From: an uncultured Roseibium sp.
GTDB lineage: Bacteria; Pseudomonadota; Alphaproteobacteria; Rhizobiales; Stappiaceae
Direction: 5' to 3'
NCBI RefSeq assembly: GCF_947499295.1
Contig: NZ_CANMNP010000003.1
Location: forward strand, 62,001-126,000
Length of the DNA: 64,000 nt
The position numbers were made by a program, and so were the translations under genes. The notes below the pieces were generated by a model. It was not told the origin of the DNA, made no database searches, and saw only the letters and a program-made list of their open reading frames with translations. Below, piece after piece: positions 33,282-42,188 of this stretch; the stretch's first letter is position 1; each line of letters starts with the position of its first letter.

Positions 33282-34181
33282 TCACCACTCCGTGGCGGTT
33301 TCAGACAGCTTGTCCGCCAGAAAATCGACAAAAGCCCGGACCTTCGGCGCCAGGTTACGTTTGGAATTGTACAGCGCATAGACGTTGATGTTGAACGCGT
33401 TGAAGTCGGAAAGGGTGGTTTCCAGCCTGCCTTCTCGGCGCTCCTTGGCGATCATGTATCCCGGTATGAGCGCGATTCCGCTTCCTGCAAGGACGATATC
33501 CTTGACTGCTCGCGCACTGTTGACCGCAAGCGGCCCGTTGACCTGAACGGATCGGATTTCCCGATCCATCTTGAAGGGCCAGGAATAGGCGTTTTGAAAG
33601 TTTGTGTCGATTACACATCGATGATGTTCAAGGTCGGTTGGATGTGCTGGTTTCCCGCACCTTCTGAAGTATTCGGTTGAGGCGCATAAGTGGATCGGGG
33701 CAGGTGCGAGCTTCCTTGCGATCAACGCTGAGTCCGCCAAATCGGCAATTCTGACGGCGACGTCAAAACCTTCGTCGACAAGGTCGATGTGCCGGTCTGT
33801 CAGATTTAGATCCACGGAGATCTCCGGGAACTTTTCGGTAAAGGCCGGCATCAGTGGGGCTATGAACATCTCGCCAAATGTTGTCGGCGCCGTCACCGAC
33901 AGTCGGCCACGAGGGCTGGCTGCCTGGTTCTGGATCAAGGCCTCCAGTTCCTCAACATCTTCCAGGATCTGCCCGCACCGCCCATGGAAGATGCGACCGG
34001 CCTCGGTCAGACTGAGGCTTCTCGTTGTCCGGTTCAAAAGCCGTGTTCCCAAATGCGCCTCAAGCGCCTGCACCTTTTTGCTGGTCAATGTTTTCGACAA
34101 GCTCAGTCTGTCGCCGGCCTTGGTAAATGATCCTGTTTCAACCACGGCCGAGAAGGCGCGCATGCAATCGATAAGGTTCAT
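33282..34181 (-). CDS. LysR-family transcriptional regulator
   Basis: 299 residues from ATG 34181. The LysR helix-turn-helix (MRAFSAVVETGSFTKAGDRL, SKTLTSKKVQALEAHLGTRL, LNRTTRSLSLTEAG) is followed by a periplasmic-binding-like effector domain (GRLSVTAPTTFGEMFIAPLM, DLVDEGFDVAVRIADL). CrgA-type subgroup. It is divergent from the DoxX/hydroquinone reductase pair, 107 bases away, and probably activates it on quinone or electrophile stress; this is an inference. Confidence 0.88.
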   Translation of the reverse strand: MNLIDCMRAFSAVVETGSFTKAGDRLSLSKTLTSKKVQALEAHLGTRLLNRTTRSLSLTEAGRIFHGRCGQILEDVEELEALIQNQAASPRGRLSVTAPTTFGEMFIAPLMPAFTEKFPEISVDLNLTDRHIDLVDEGFDVAVRIADLADSALIARKLAPAPIHLCASTEYFRRCGKPAHPTDLEHHRCVIDTNFQNAYSWPFKMDREIRSVQVNGPLAVNSARAVKDIVLAGSGIALIPGYMIAKERREGRLETTLSDFNAFNINVYALYNSKRNLAPKVRAFVDFLADKLSETATEW

Positions 34182-34288
34182 ATTGTGCACTTTTTTGATA
34201 CTATAAGTTTCTATTTCAGTTATTTATCGCATATTTTTCTTCAATTATGTCTCTGGAGCAACAAAAATCTGACTTCAGGGAATTTGTG

Positions 34289-34720
34289 ATGATCGATACC
34301 AGGACCGCCCCTTATGCCGCGCTTGTGTTGCGCGTTTCGCTGGGGCTTCTCTTCCTTGCCCATGCCGGGCTCAAGTATTTCGTCTTTACGCCTGCCGGCA
34401 CGGCTGGCTTTTTTCAGTCTCTTGGACTTCCAGGGGCTTTGGCCTACGTCACAATTCTGGCGGAGGTTATCGGTGCACTGCTGCTCATCAGCGGATTGTT
34501 TGCCCGGTATGTAAGTCTTGCGCTTTTGCCCATCCTTCTTGGAGCAATCATTTTTGTTCATGCGCAAAACGGCTGGCTGTTTTCCAATGAGAACGGCGGT
34601 TGGGAGTTTCCCGCGTTCTGGGCACTGGCGCTGATTGTTCAGTCTCTGCTTGGAGGCGGTGCCTATGCGCTCTCATTTGATGGTGGAAGAATAACTCTGC
34701 AACAGGAACCGGTGGCCTGA
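34289..34720 (+). CDS. DoxX-family membrane protein
   Basis: 143 residues from ATG 34289 with AGGGAA six bases before it; ATG 34247 is in frame but has no SD. Four membrane segments and the DoxX pattern: LRVSLGLLFLAHAGLKYFVF, GLPGALAYVTILAEVIGALL and ALLPILLGAIIFVHAQNGWL. DoxX/DoxD-like proteins are membrane redox partners of poorly defined role and often travel with quinone or thiol detoxification genes, as here with the glutathionyl-hydroquinone reductase 38 bases downstream. Confidence 0.82.
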   Translation: MIDTRTAPYAALVLRVSLGLLFLAHAGLKYFVFTPAGTAGFFQSLGLPGALAYVTILAEVIGALLLISGLFARYVSLALLPILLGAIIFVHAQNGWLFSNENGGWEFPAFWALALIVQSLLGGGAYALSFDGGRITLQQEPVA

Positions 34721-34758
34721 CCATTGGCCCCTTTGACTGCTTAGCGAAAGGCAAGATC

Positions 34759-35757
34759 ATGCTTGTTGATGGAAAGTGGAGTGCCGACTGGCACCCTTAT
34801 CAAAAGAACGACGACAAGGGACGGTTCGTTCGCCAGACGTCCAGCTTCCGTTCGTGGATCACGTCTGACGGTAGTGCCGGGCCGGAAGGCCAGGCCGCGC
34901 ACAAGGCGGTTGCCGGTCGTTATCATCTCTTCGTCAACTACATTTGTCCCTGGGCCGGGCGCACCCTGATTGCCCGCAAACTCAAAAAGCTTGAAGAGAT
35001 CATCTCAATATCTGTTCTGGAACCTGTGATGACCCGACAAGGCTGGAGCTTTGGCGCATTCCCGGGGTCCACTGGTGCGGACACGGAGATCGGGGCAAAA
35101 TACATGCACGAGCTCTATTCAATGGCCGACCCGGGATATAGTGGTCGGGCTTCAGTTCCAGTGCTTTGGGACAGGGCAAGACAGACGATCGTCAATAATG
35201 AGTCCGCCGATATCATCAGAATTTTCGACACCGGTTTTGAAAGTCTGACCGGAGAGAAACCAAGCCTGACACCGACTGAAAAGAAGTCTGAAATTAAGGC
35301 GCTGAACAAGCTTCTTTATGACACTCTCAACAATGGTGTCTATCGGGCTGGCTTCGCGAGAAGCCAGGCTGCTTATGAAGAAGCGGTCAAAACCATTTTC
35401 GCGACGCTCGATACGCTTGAGACGAAATTGTCCGATGGGCGTACATACCTGACGGGAGACGATATCGTTGAAAGCGATATCCGTCTTTATGTGACGCTGG
35501 TTCGCTTTGATGCAGCTTATGTCGATCTCTTCAAATGCAACTTGAAGACTATTCGCGAGTATCCAGCCTTGAGCGGCTACCTTGCGCGGCTCTACAAACA
35601 GCCCGCATTTGGTGACAACACGCGGATAGATCACATCAAGGCGGGCTATTATTCAATCGAAGCGCTCAATCCCGCAGGTCTTGTTCCTGTAGGACCGGCA
35701 TTGCCGTTTTTGAACAAAGGTGCTGTGGAACCAACACCGGACCGGTCAGCGGCCTGA
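34759..35757 (+). CDS. yqjG: Glutathionyl-hydroquinone reductase (YqjG/Ecm4-type GST)
   Basis: 332 residues. Xi-class GST: the catalytic Cys is C63 in YICPWAGRTL, with the GWSFG and MHELYSMADPGYSGRASVPV stretches, NNESADIIR as glutathione-binding corner, and the helical C-terminal domain (TYLTGDDIVESDIRLYVTLV). It reduces glutathionyl-hydroquinones to hydroquinones, protecting from quinone adducts. SD AGCGAAAGG. The stop overlaps the end of the convergent SMP-30 gene by 12 bases. Confidence 0.9.
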   Translation: MLVDGKWSADWHPYQKNDDKGRFVRQTSSFRSWITSDGSAGPEGQAAHKAVAGRYHLFVNYICPWAGRTLIARKLKKLEEIISISVLEPVMTRQGWSFGAFPGSTGADTEIGAKYMHELYSMADPGYSGRASVPVLWDRARQTIVNNESADIIRIFDTGFESLTGEKPSLTPTEKKSEIKALNKLLYDTLNNGVYRAGFARSQAAYEEAVKTIFATLDTLETKLSDGRTYLTGDDIVESDIRLYVTLVRFDAAYVDLFKCNLKTIREYPALSGYLARLYKQPAFGDNTRIDHIKAGYYSIEALNPAGLVPVGPALPFLNKGAVEPTPDRSAA

Positions 35758-36636
35758 TGTTTTAAAGCGATAGGTTTTCCGGCCAATTTGGCCGTGGCCT
35801 TCGACCAGGAACAGGCCGCCTGAGAGTGTGTCAGGCTCGATGGCTGTTGGATCCGCCGGTTGCTTGATGCTGGTCACGATCAGATGATCCAGTTCCGGGC
35901 CGCAAAAGCAGGGCATGGTCGGTTTCTCAACGGGCATTTTGATCGCCTGTAGAAGATTGCCGTCAGGCGCAAAGCAATTCAGGACACCTGCTGAAACGCC
36001 TGCACTCCAATAGTTACCGGCAGCATCGACAGTTGCCCCATCGGGACGACCGGTTTCATTTGTCTGCTGGGCAAAGAGCATCTTGGATCCGAGCGTGCCT
36101 GCGACAGGATCGAAAGAATAATACTCGATCCAGCCCGGTGAGGTATCGGAATGGAACATATACGTTCCGTCCGGCGTCCAGGCGAGGCCATTGGAACACA
36201 ACAGCTCGTCGCGGATTTCAGCAGCCTCTCCGGAGGCATCGACCCGATAAAGGCCGGCAATCGGATCGCGCGGCGAGTTGGTGTCCATGGTTCCGACCCA
36301 GAATGCTCCGTCCGGGCCGACCTTTCCATCATTCAAACGTGTGCGCGGCTGGTCAGGTTGGATCTCCGCCAGCACCTCACTGTTGCCGCTTTCCGTATCG
36401 AACAGCAGCACCTTGTCCCAGACCGCGACGATCAGTCTTTCGTCCTCTGTCAGGCCAAAGGACCCGACCTCATTGTCGAAATGCCAGGTTGTGATGTCAT
36501 GGCTCTCCCAATCCATCGACTGGATCGTGCGGCCCTGAATATCAGCCCAGAGCAGGCGGTTTTTTCTGTCATCCCAGGTGGGGCATTCGGCAAGCTGGTA
36601 GGTCGTGTCGATAAAACGCGTGATCGTGTGAGACAC
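35746..36636 (-). CDS. SMP-30/gluconolactonase family protein
   Basis: 296 residues from GTG 36636 (AAGGA ten bases upstream). A longer frame to 36810 exists but adds an unrelated Ala-rich N-terminus. Six-bladed propeller: YQLAECPTWDDRKNRLLWAD, RTRLNDGKVGPDGAFWVGTM, LCSNGLAWTPDGTYMFHSDT and ETGRPDGATVDAAGNYWSAG supply the metal ligands (Glu, Asn, Asp). It hydrolyses a sugar lactone to the acid. It could serve the sugar pathway further right, but substrates of this family are hard to predict. Confidence 0.85.
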   Translation of the reverse strand: MSHTITRFIDTTYQLAECPTWDDRKNRLLWADIQGRTIQSMDWESHDITTWHFDNEVGSFGLTEDERLIVAVWDKVLLFDTESGNSEVLAEIQPDQPRTRLNDGKVGPDGAFWVGTMDTNSPRDPIAGLYRVDASGEAAEIRDELLCSNGLAWTPDGTYMFHSDTSPGWIEYYSFDPVAGTLGSKMLFAQQTNETGRPDGATVDAAGNYWSAGVSAGVLNCFAPDGNLLQAIKMPVEKPTMPCFCGPELDHLIVTSIKQPADPTAIEPDTLSGGLFLVEGHGQIGRKTYRFKTSGR

Positions 36637-36845
36637 CGGCGCAGGTTCCTTGAAAAACCAAGTCTTTGAATGGAGGCGGACTATAGCGGGCGGGGCTCGC
36701 GGCGTCGAGACTTCAAAAGGACGCCAGGCTGCCAGTGCAGCAGCGGATAAACTGGCCGCGACAACGTCCTTTGGTGACCACAGAAGCGGACGGACAAAGC
36801 TGCGCGTCATCCGTCGAGAAAAACAAATGAGTGCCTTGCCGAGGC

Positions 36846-37313
36846 CTACTCACCGTTGAGTGGTATTGCTGTGCGTCGGACGATCGGCCGGATTGCGAAG
36901 GAGGATTTCATGCGAAGGACGCCTGGCAACTGAGCCAGATGATCCCGATGTATCCTCTCAAAGTCCATTGGGTCTTGCGCCGTCAGACGCAGGATATAGT
37001 CCGCATCGCCGGCCATTAGATAACATTCCATGATCTCGTCTGAGCGGGCGACCGCGCGCTCAAAATTCTCGAGCGTCTCCTTGGACTGTCCGACAAGCGA
37101 AATCTCGACAAAAACATCCATGTGTCTGCCGAGTTTCTTCTGATTGAGAAGTGCAACATATTTTTCGATGATCCCGGCGTCTTCCAGAGTGCGCATCCGG
37201 CGCAGGCATGCTGAAGGAGAAAGACCCACCTTGTCGGCAAGGTCCGCATTGGCGATGCGCCCTTCGCTTTGAAGCACATTCAGGATTTTTCGGTCGAGAC
37301 GGTCGAGCTGCAT
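36846..37313 (-). CDS. Lrp/AsnC-family regulator of alanine dehydrogenase
   Basis: 155 residues from ATG 37313. HTH: LDRLDRKILNVLQSEGRIAN, ADLADKVGLSPSACLRRMRT; the RAM/ligand domain follows (VFVEISLVGQSKETLENFER, MECYLMAGDADYILRLTAQD). Divergent from ald, 181 bases apart, the usual arrangement for AldR-type activators that respond to alanine. Confidence 0.9.
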   Translation of the reverse strand: MQLDRLDRKILNVLQSEGRIANADLADKVGLSPSACLRRMRTLEDAGIIEKYVALLNQKKLGRHMDVFVEISLVGQSKETLENFERAVARSDEIMECYLMAGDADYILRLTAQDPMDFERIHRDHLAQLPGVLRMKSSFAIRPIVRRTAIPLNGE

Positions 37314-37458
37314 TATGTTGCACCGCATATATTGCTGTCATGTAATGTCAAGTTAGCAGAAAATTCGAAGATCGAGAACTCTTGCGCACAAATCGTGTGC
37401 CGCTTGTCATTTTAAGAACAGTGAACGCAAGCACATTCGACAAGAAGGCGCGTAGAAT

Positions 37459-37482
37459 TGAAAGCAATCAAAAACGCTTTCA
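37459..37482 (+). promoter_or_regulatory. Inverted repeat just before the ald SD
   Basis: TGAAAGC (37459-37465) and GCTTTCA (37476-37482) with a 10-base spacer, ending two bases before the AGGAG SD of ald. It could be a regulator site in the divergent gap or a leader hairpin near the ribosome-binding site. Confidence 0.35.
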
Positions 37483-37494
37483 GAGGAGACGGAA

Positions 37495-38634
37495 ATGCGT
37501 ATTGGTGTGCCGAAGGAAATCAAGAACCACGAATACCGGGTCGGTCTGACACCGGACAGCGTTCTTGAAATGATTGCACATGGTCATGAAGTCGTTGTTG
37601 AAACGAAGGCTGGTGTCGGGATTGGTGTGAGCGATGCCGACTATGTAGCCGCTGGGGCAAAGATCCTGCCGACGGCGAAAGAGGTTTTTGACGCCGCTCA
37701 GATGATTGTGAAGGTAAAGGAACCGCAGGCAGGCGAACGCGCGATGCTGCGTCCGGATCATATTCTTTTCACATACCTGCACCTGGCTCCTGATGCCGAG
37801 CAGACAGCTGATCTGGTAAAGTCCGGTGCAACCTGCATTGCTTATGAGACTGTGACCGATGCGCATGGCCGTTTGCCGCTTCTGGTCCCCATGTCCCAGG
37901 TGGCGGGTCGCCTGTCGGTGATTGCTGGTGCCAAGGCGCTTGAAAAAGCCCATGGCGGCTCCGGCACCCTGATCGGCGGTGTTCCCGGTGTGGAGCCGGC
38001 GAAGGTCGTCGTGATCGGCGGCGGTGTCGTTGGCGCTCATGCCATTACCATGGCGATTGGACTTGGTGCCGATGTTACCGTGCTTGATCGCAACACGGCG
38101 GTTCTTGGTGAACTCGCTCTTTCATTCGGCCCGGCCCTCAAGACAGTTTATTCCAGCAGAGCAGCGCTTGAGAGCCATGTGCTGGAAGCTGATCTTGTTG
38201 TTGGCGCAGTTCTGGTTGCCGGTGCAGCAGCTCCGAAGCTTGTATCGAAGGATCTCGTCGGCCGCATGAAACCGGGTTCGGTGCTGGTGGATGTGGCCAT
38301 CGACCAGGGCGGTTGCTTTGAAACATCACGGGCAACAACCCATTCAGATCCGACCTATATCATCGACGATGTTGTTCATTACTGCGTTGCCAACATGCCT
38401 GGCGCAGTGCCGAAAACCTCGACCTATGCGCTCAACAACGCAACGCTTCCGTTTGCGCTGGCACTTGCGGACAAGGGCGCTAAGCAGGCACTGCTCGATG
38501 ACCCTCACTTCCTGCCGGGCCTGAACGTCATTGGCGGTCAGGTAACCTGTGAAGCTGTCGCGACTGCACTTGGATATGACTATGTCGATCCGAAGGTCGC
38601 ACTGGAACAGGCTGGCGCCAGCCAGGCGGCCTGA
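37495..38634 (+). CDS. ald: Alanine dehydrogenase
   Basis: 379 residues. NAD-dependent oxidative deamination of L-alanine to pyruvate. Family marks: [20 protein letters not shown] at the N-terminus, KVKEPQ with the substrate Lys, the YLHLAPD His, [13 protein letters not shown] (Rossmann) and [20 protein letters not shown]. Strong SD (AGAGGAGACGG). Followed by a clear intrinsic terminator. Confidence 0.95.
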   Translation: MRIGVPKEIKNHEYRVGLTPDSVLEMIAHGHEVVVETKAGVGIGVSDADYVAAGAKILPTAKEVFDAAQMIVKVKEPQAGERAMLRPDHILFTYLHLAPDAEQTADLVKSGATCIAYETVTDAHGRLPLLVPMSQVAGRLSVIAGAKALEKAHGGSGTLIGGVPGVEPAKVVVIGGGVVGAHAITMAIGLGADVTVLDRNTAVLGELALSFGPALKTVYSSRAALESHVLEADLVVGAVLVAGAAAPKLVSKDLVGRMKPGSVLVDVAIDQGGCFETSRATTHSDPTYIIDDVVHYCVANMPGAVPKTSTYALNNATLPFALALADKGAKQALLDDPHFLPGLNVIGGQVTCEAVATALGYDYVDPKVALEQAGASQAA

Positions 38635-38655
38635 TCTGACACATACGAATCTGAA

Positions 38656-38685
38656 AGAGCCGGCTTTTCGAGCCGGCTTTTTTGT
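38656..38685 (+). terminator. Intrinsic terminator of ald
   Basis: AGCCGGCT (38658-38665) pairs with AGCCGGCT (38671-38678) across a short TTTTC-type loop, flanked by A on the left and a TTTTTT run on the right, 21 bases after the stop. Confidence 0.85.
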
Positions 38686-38786
38686 TGATCCAATCCTTGC
38701 CAAAAAGCAGGTGGGCAAAACAGTAAAAGCGTGAATTGTGGCCGCGTTCTGAAGGCGCGTTCCTGAATGCTCAAAGCCTTGAGTGG

Positions 38787-39041
38787 CTATTTTGTCGGTT
38801 TGAAAATCGTATCAATAGCTTCAAACATGGTGTGGTAGAGCCCGACTTCGTCTTTGGCGAAATCCCCGTGCGGCACGGTTTTCTTGGCCTGGTTGAGCAG
38901 GTCGGACTTTATGGCGTCCAGGTCAATCCCTGCAGTCTCGGCATGTTTTTCAAGTTCAACATGCAGCCGTTTGGCAATACCGGCATAGGCGACAATTGCC
39001 GTCACCATGTGGGTAGGTTCCTCCGGTATCTCAATTTTCAT
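38787..39041 (-). CDS. Small hypothetical protein
   Basis: 84 residues, helical and soluble (THMVTAIVAYAGIAKRLHVE, KDEVGLYHTMFEAIDTIFK). No signal peptide and no motif I recognise. The start is ATG 39041, and TGAGATACCGGAGGAACC-type sequence continues inside the gene. It stands alone between ald and the accessory region. Codon use looks normal for the genome. Confidence 0.5.
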   Translation of the reverse strand: MKIEIPEEPTHMVTAIVAYAGIAKRLHVELEKHAETAGIDLDAIKSDLLNQAKKTVPHGDFAKDEVGLYHTMFEAIDTIFKPTK

Positions 39042-39209
39042 TAACTTTGGGTCCCTTGCGCTATCTTTGGGGGCATGCCGATGTATTGATAGTCACTCTA
39101 TACATCCCGCCATCCATGTCTCCGATCAAATCTTTCTGAATGTGACCAGGATCACTTTCATGGATGCCCTCTCAGAAGACACTGTTTCTGGAAACCAGGT
39201 ATCAGTTGA

Positions 39210-40313
39210 GTGAACGTGCCACCGGCACAGAAGGCGAGTGAGTGGTTTGCCATGTTGAACTTAAAATCACCGGAGTTAAATTCTGTCGCCGTGTTAAGGC
39301 AGTTGACGAACAGCAATTATCTGAAGCGTGGCCGCAGAGGCCCAGAAATTGCGGCCGCACAGAAGGCGCTGGATCGGTTGGGATATGACATGACCCACTC
39401 AGAAAGCGTTCCCGGCGTCTTCGACGGTGTTTTCGGTGGTGGCACTGAAGCAACCATCAAGCTGTTCCAAAACCATCAGTACATAGTGGACGATGGGCTG
39501 GTTGGTCCGACTACAATCGGAAGGGTCGACACGGACCTTGCGTCTCTGCCATTTCCAACCGCCTCTGAGTTGGACGACACCTTCAAGATCATGGGTTCGG
39601 CTAAACCTGCCAACTTGAAAGAAGGGCACATCTGGCGGCCTTCCAGTTACGTACGCGCCGTGCGGGAGCAAATGGAGGATCTGTTCAAAACCGGAACCGT
39701 GCCGCGCGTTGTCTTCCATGCCTTTGGACCACTGCCGCGGAAAATTCGAGTTATCCCTGAGGGCGACCTGGAAAAAGCAGATGCCCGTTTCAAGCCGGCG
39801 AACGCAGGTCAGCCTCCACGTCTGTTCTTTACGCCTGGGAAGTATGTCCCAGGTTCGCCGTCCTACCTGGGGCCGGGCTTCAAGGCGGGAATGACACTGC
39901 TTCATGAGATTTTTCATGCAATGCGTGATTCAAATGGGAAATATCCATCCGATCAGAATGTTGCCGGACTGCATCCGGCGACCCATCCACCGGGAGAAGA
40001 AACAGGCTCGGTCAAAGCGGCCGATCGAAAGTTCTGGTTCAAGAACCGGGGCGAGTTTCTTGCAATCACTGTCGTCAACATTTTCAGGTCTGAGCTCAAC
40101 CAGGAACCCCTTGGCAATGGACGGGTCGTCAAATTCTTGCGAAAGGATCATGGTTCTTCCTTCGAATTTCAGAAGATGGCCAGCCCTGAATTGTTTCACA
40201 AGAACCCAGAGTTTAGGGGCCACCTCGACGAGCTGAAAAGAGAGCAAGGTGGCCTTTTCTTTCGCCTTGCCAAGGTGGATGCGCCTTTTAACCCGATTAG
40301 GGATTTCAGTTGA
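39210..40313 (+). CDS. Peptidoglycan-binding domain protein with zincin metallopeptidase domain
   Basis: 367 residues from GTG 39210; ATG 39252 is an alternative, and neither has a strong SD. Residues 35-105 are a PG_binding_1 domain (RRGPEIAAAQKALDRLGYDM, GVFDGVFGGGTEATIKLFQN, GLVGPTTIG). Residues 165-320 form a putative zinc protease: LLHEIFHAMRD with HEIFH at 232-236, and a likely third ligand E282 in RGEFLAITVVN. There is no signal peptide, so secretion would need a dedicated system. The domain pair is like that of secreted toxins or lytic effectors. A helical protein gene follows on the same strand. Confidence 0.65.
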   Translation: MNVPPAQKASEWFAMLNLKSPELNSVAVLRQLTNSNYLKRGRRGPEIAAAQKALDRLGYDMTHSESVPGVFDGVFGGGTEATIKLFQNHQYIVDDGLVGPTTIGRVDTDLASLPFPTASELDDTFKIMGSAKPANLKEGHIWRPSSYVRAVREQMEDLFKTGTVPRVVFHAFGPLPRKIRVIPEGDLEKADARFKPANAGQPPRLFFTPGKYVPGSPSYLGPGFKAGMTLLHEIFHAMRDSNGKYPSDQNVAGLHPATHPPGEETGSVKAADRKFWFKNRGEFLAITVVNIFRSELNQEPLGNGRVVKFLRKDHGSSFEFQKMASPELFHKNPEFRGHLDELKREQGGLFFRLAKVDAPFNPIRDFS

Positions 40314-40675
40314 AGGCGATCTTTGAGTGTAGGTGCTATGAAGCTGCTGCGTGCGACGCGTTGCTAAAAGCAAAAAGACTGCCGCCAAGTTCAAGCTGAA
40401 AATCAACTCTGCCGCTGTCTTCGGCACGCGCTGGGTTACCTGCCTCACGATTTCAACGGTCATGGGTTGTCTGGGACACCCGTTCCAAACCATCAGAATT
40501 CGTATGATCGTGTTCAGAAACTGGTGCGTTTCAGCGCTTGCAGTTGTTTTTCCATGTTCTTCGCTATCGCATTCAAACCAGCCCATGAGGGCTTTAGAAC
40601 TATGTTTTTCCATAGGTTTTTATTTGCCCAGTGCTGATCTACGTTTTGTAGATACTATATTTTTGGAGAGCATTT
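40314..40675. other. Gap between the zincin gene and its downstream neighbour
   Basis: 362 bases. Two overlapping long frames (plus 40351-40683, minus ending upstream at 40613) cross it, but neither shows family features or an SD. The sequence just before 40676 (TTTTTGGAGAGCATTT) supplies a GGAG for the next gene. No repeats or RNA recognised. Confidence 0.35.
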
Positions 40676-41212
40676 ATGGCTGACAATCCCTGTGATGGCC
40701 CTTGGGACAAATATTGGAACAAGGAAATCTGCAGCGTAATTTCAAACGCAAATGCACTCGGAGGCGAATTTGAAAATGCAGCAAAAGACCTTCGAGCACT
40801 CGCGCGGGCTACGAACGACATTTACGCAGAGGGCAAGCTCAACGCAGCAGCAGACAGGCTCGATAAGGCAAGCAAGGCGCTGAAGCAGCCCAATAAAATC
40901 AATGAAGCATTCAAGGCTTTCAACGCGATCAAGGCCTTTCATGAGAACTACAAGAAAATTACCCCTCAGTTGATTGAAAAGGATCCCGATGCGGCTGCCG
41001 ATGCGTTTGGAAGAGTGCTGGCTGCAGGGGGAGAGGCGTTCGACAAGATGGGCCCACCTTTCAGTGTTTACGGCAAGTTTTTAACGGATGCAGGTGAGCT
41101 TATAGATGGCGTATTGCACGGTCTGATGCCTGACAAACGCAAGGGTGCCGCTTGGGAAATGTACCGGAAAGCGATGAACGGCGAATTGAGGGGCGACAAG
41201 CATTTGCGGTGA
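40676..41212 (+). CDS. Helical hypothetical protein downstream of the zincin gene
   Basis: 178 residues with SD GGAG eight bases upstream. No signal peptide. Mostly alpha-helical with Ala/Lys-rich stretches (ALARATNDIYAEGKLNAAAD, RLDKASKALKQPNKINEAF, FKAFNAIKAFHENYKK) and a Gly-rich hydrophobic middle (AFGRVLAAGGEAFDKMGPPF, GKFLTDAGELIDGVLHGL). I do not recognise it. Position and size would fit an immunity protein, a chaperone or a second secreted protein partnered with the zincin protein. Confidence 0.55.
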   Translation: MADNPCDGPWDKYWNKEICSVISNANALGGEFENAAKDLRALARATNDIYAEGKLNAAADRLDKASKALKQPNKINEAFKAFNAIKAFHENYKKITPQLIEKDPDAAADAFGRVLAAGGEAFDKMGPPFSVYGKFLTDAGELIDGVLHGLMPDKRKGAAWEMYRKAMNGELRGDKHLR

Positions 41213-41456
41213 TGCTCAAGCGCACCTTTACCCAGTAAATCACAATGAAAGATATCAAGAGAGCGGAGCCGGGGTTCTGACACTCGGCTCTGCCATTGGG
41301 TTAAAAGACTGTGAGGTAGCTGGCTGCTTTCTCATGCTGCAAATTGTCGTTCGTCGACAGGTTTTAAACCGGAGAAAGAATGCTTCGCAAAAGTCTCGCT
41401 GCCCCTTGATGCCTCGGCAATAGCAGAATGTCCGATCCCCTCGCCAAACGTAATTG

Positions 41457-42188
41457 TCAGGCGGATTGGTCAAAGACCGCTTGCCGTTCCGCACCTTTGA
41501 TGTCGCGCAGTGCGTAAAGTGTAATTGTACTGCTTACACCGTTCTTTCGCAGACCTATGACATAGTTCAACACTTCTTCCTTGTGCCACCGCATAAGATC
41601 TCTCAAACACCATCCCACTCCAGTCTGCACCAGGTGTTCTGGATCGTTTATCAACGCGTCACAGTTCGCGAGTGCAACATCCTTGTACAATCCAGACTTT
41701 GCAATTTTGCGGGTGAAAATGACGACGCTTGCTCTACGGAGCCATAGATCATCATCGCAGTTCCACGAAACAAGCAGTTCAAGCAGCTCAGCTTCATGGA
41801 TCTTTAGCACCTGGTTCAAGAGTGACCCGGTATACGCGTCTATCTTGCTCCAACCCTGAAGACCTCTGATCAAGTCCTCCAAGAGATCAAACCGGTCCGG
41901 AGTGAAATACTCGGGAATACGTTCCAGCAGTGTCAGTGCAACAGTCTTTTGCTCACCGTATCCGGAGAAAACAAGTCGCTTTGCCAGACAAACCTTCTGT
42001 TCATTGTCGAGAATGGAGAAGTCAGTTTTCAGGTCAGAGAGCACACGTTTCATTTCCGGTGCTCTGACCCCATACCCGAGATAGCGTGGATCTGGCTCGT
42101 TCGCATCCGCTGCATATGGCGAAGAGCCTCCGAGTGTTCTGAGTTTCAAAACGACCCGTTTGTGCAGCTCATCAATTGGAGTGTTCAA
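41457..42188 (-). CDS. AlkD-like DNA alkylation repair protein
   Basis: 243 residues starting at TTG 42188, which has GGGAGG seven bases upstream. HEAT-like repeat protein of the AlkC/AlkD superfamily: YLGYGVRAPEMKRVLSDLK, LVFSGYGEQKTVALTLLER, DDDLWLRRASVVIFTRKIA and TGVGWCLRDLMRWHKEEV. AlkD is a glycosylase for N3- and N7-alkylated purines; the conserved Trp and Asp/Arg region appears in DLWLRRASV and WCLRDL. Whether this divergent member is active is not known. Confidence 0.8.
   Translation of the reverse strand: MNTPIDELHKRVVLKLRTLGGSSPYAADANEPDPRYLGYGVRAPEMKRVLSDLKTDFSILDNEQKVCLAKRLVFSGYGEQKTVALTLLERIPEYFTPDRFDLLEDLIRGLQGWSKIDAYTGSLLNQVLKIHEAELLELLVSWNCDDDLWLRRASVVIFTRKIAKSGLYKDVALANCDALINDPEHLVQTGVGWCLRDLMRWHKEEVLNYVIGLRKNGVSSTITLYALRDIKGAERQAVFDQSA

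Noticed and set aside
39930..40613. 227-codon minus frame overlapping the zincin gene
   Set aside because: More than half of it is the complement of the zincin coding frame; the rest has no recognisable features.
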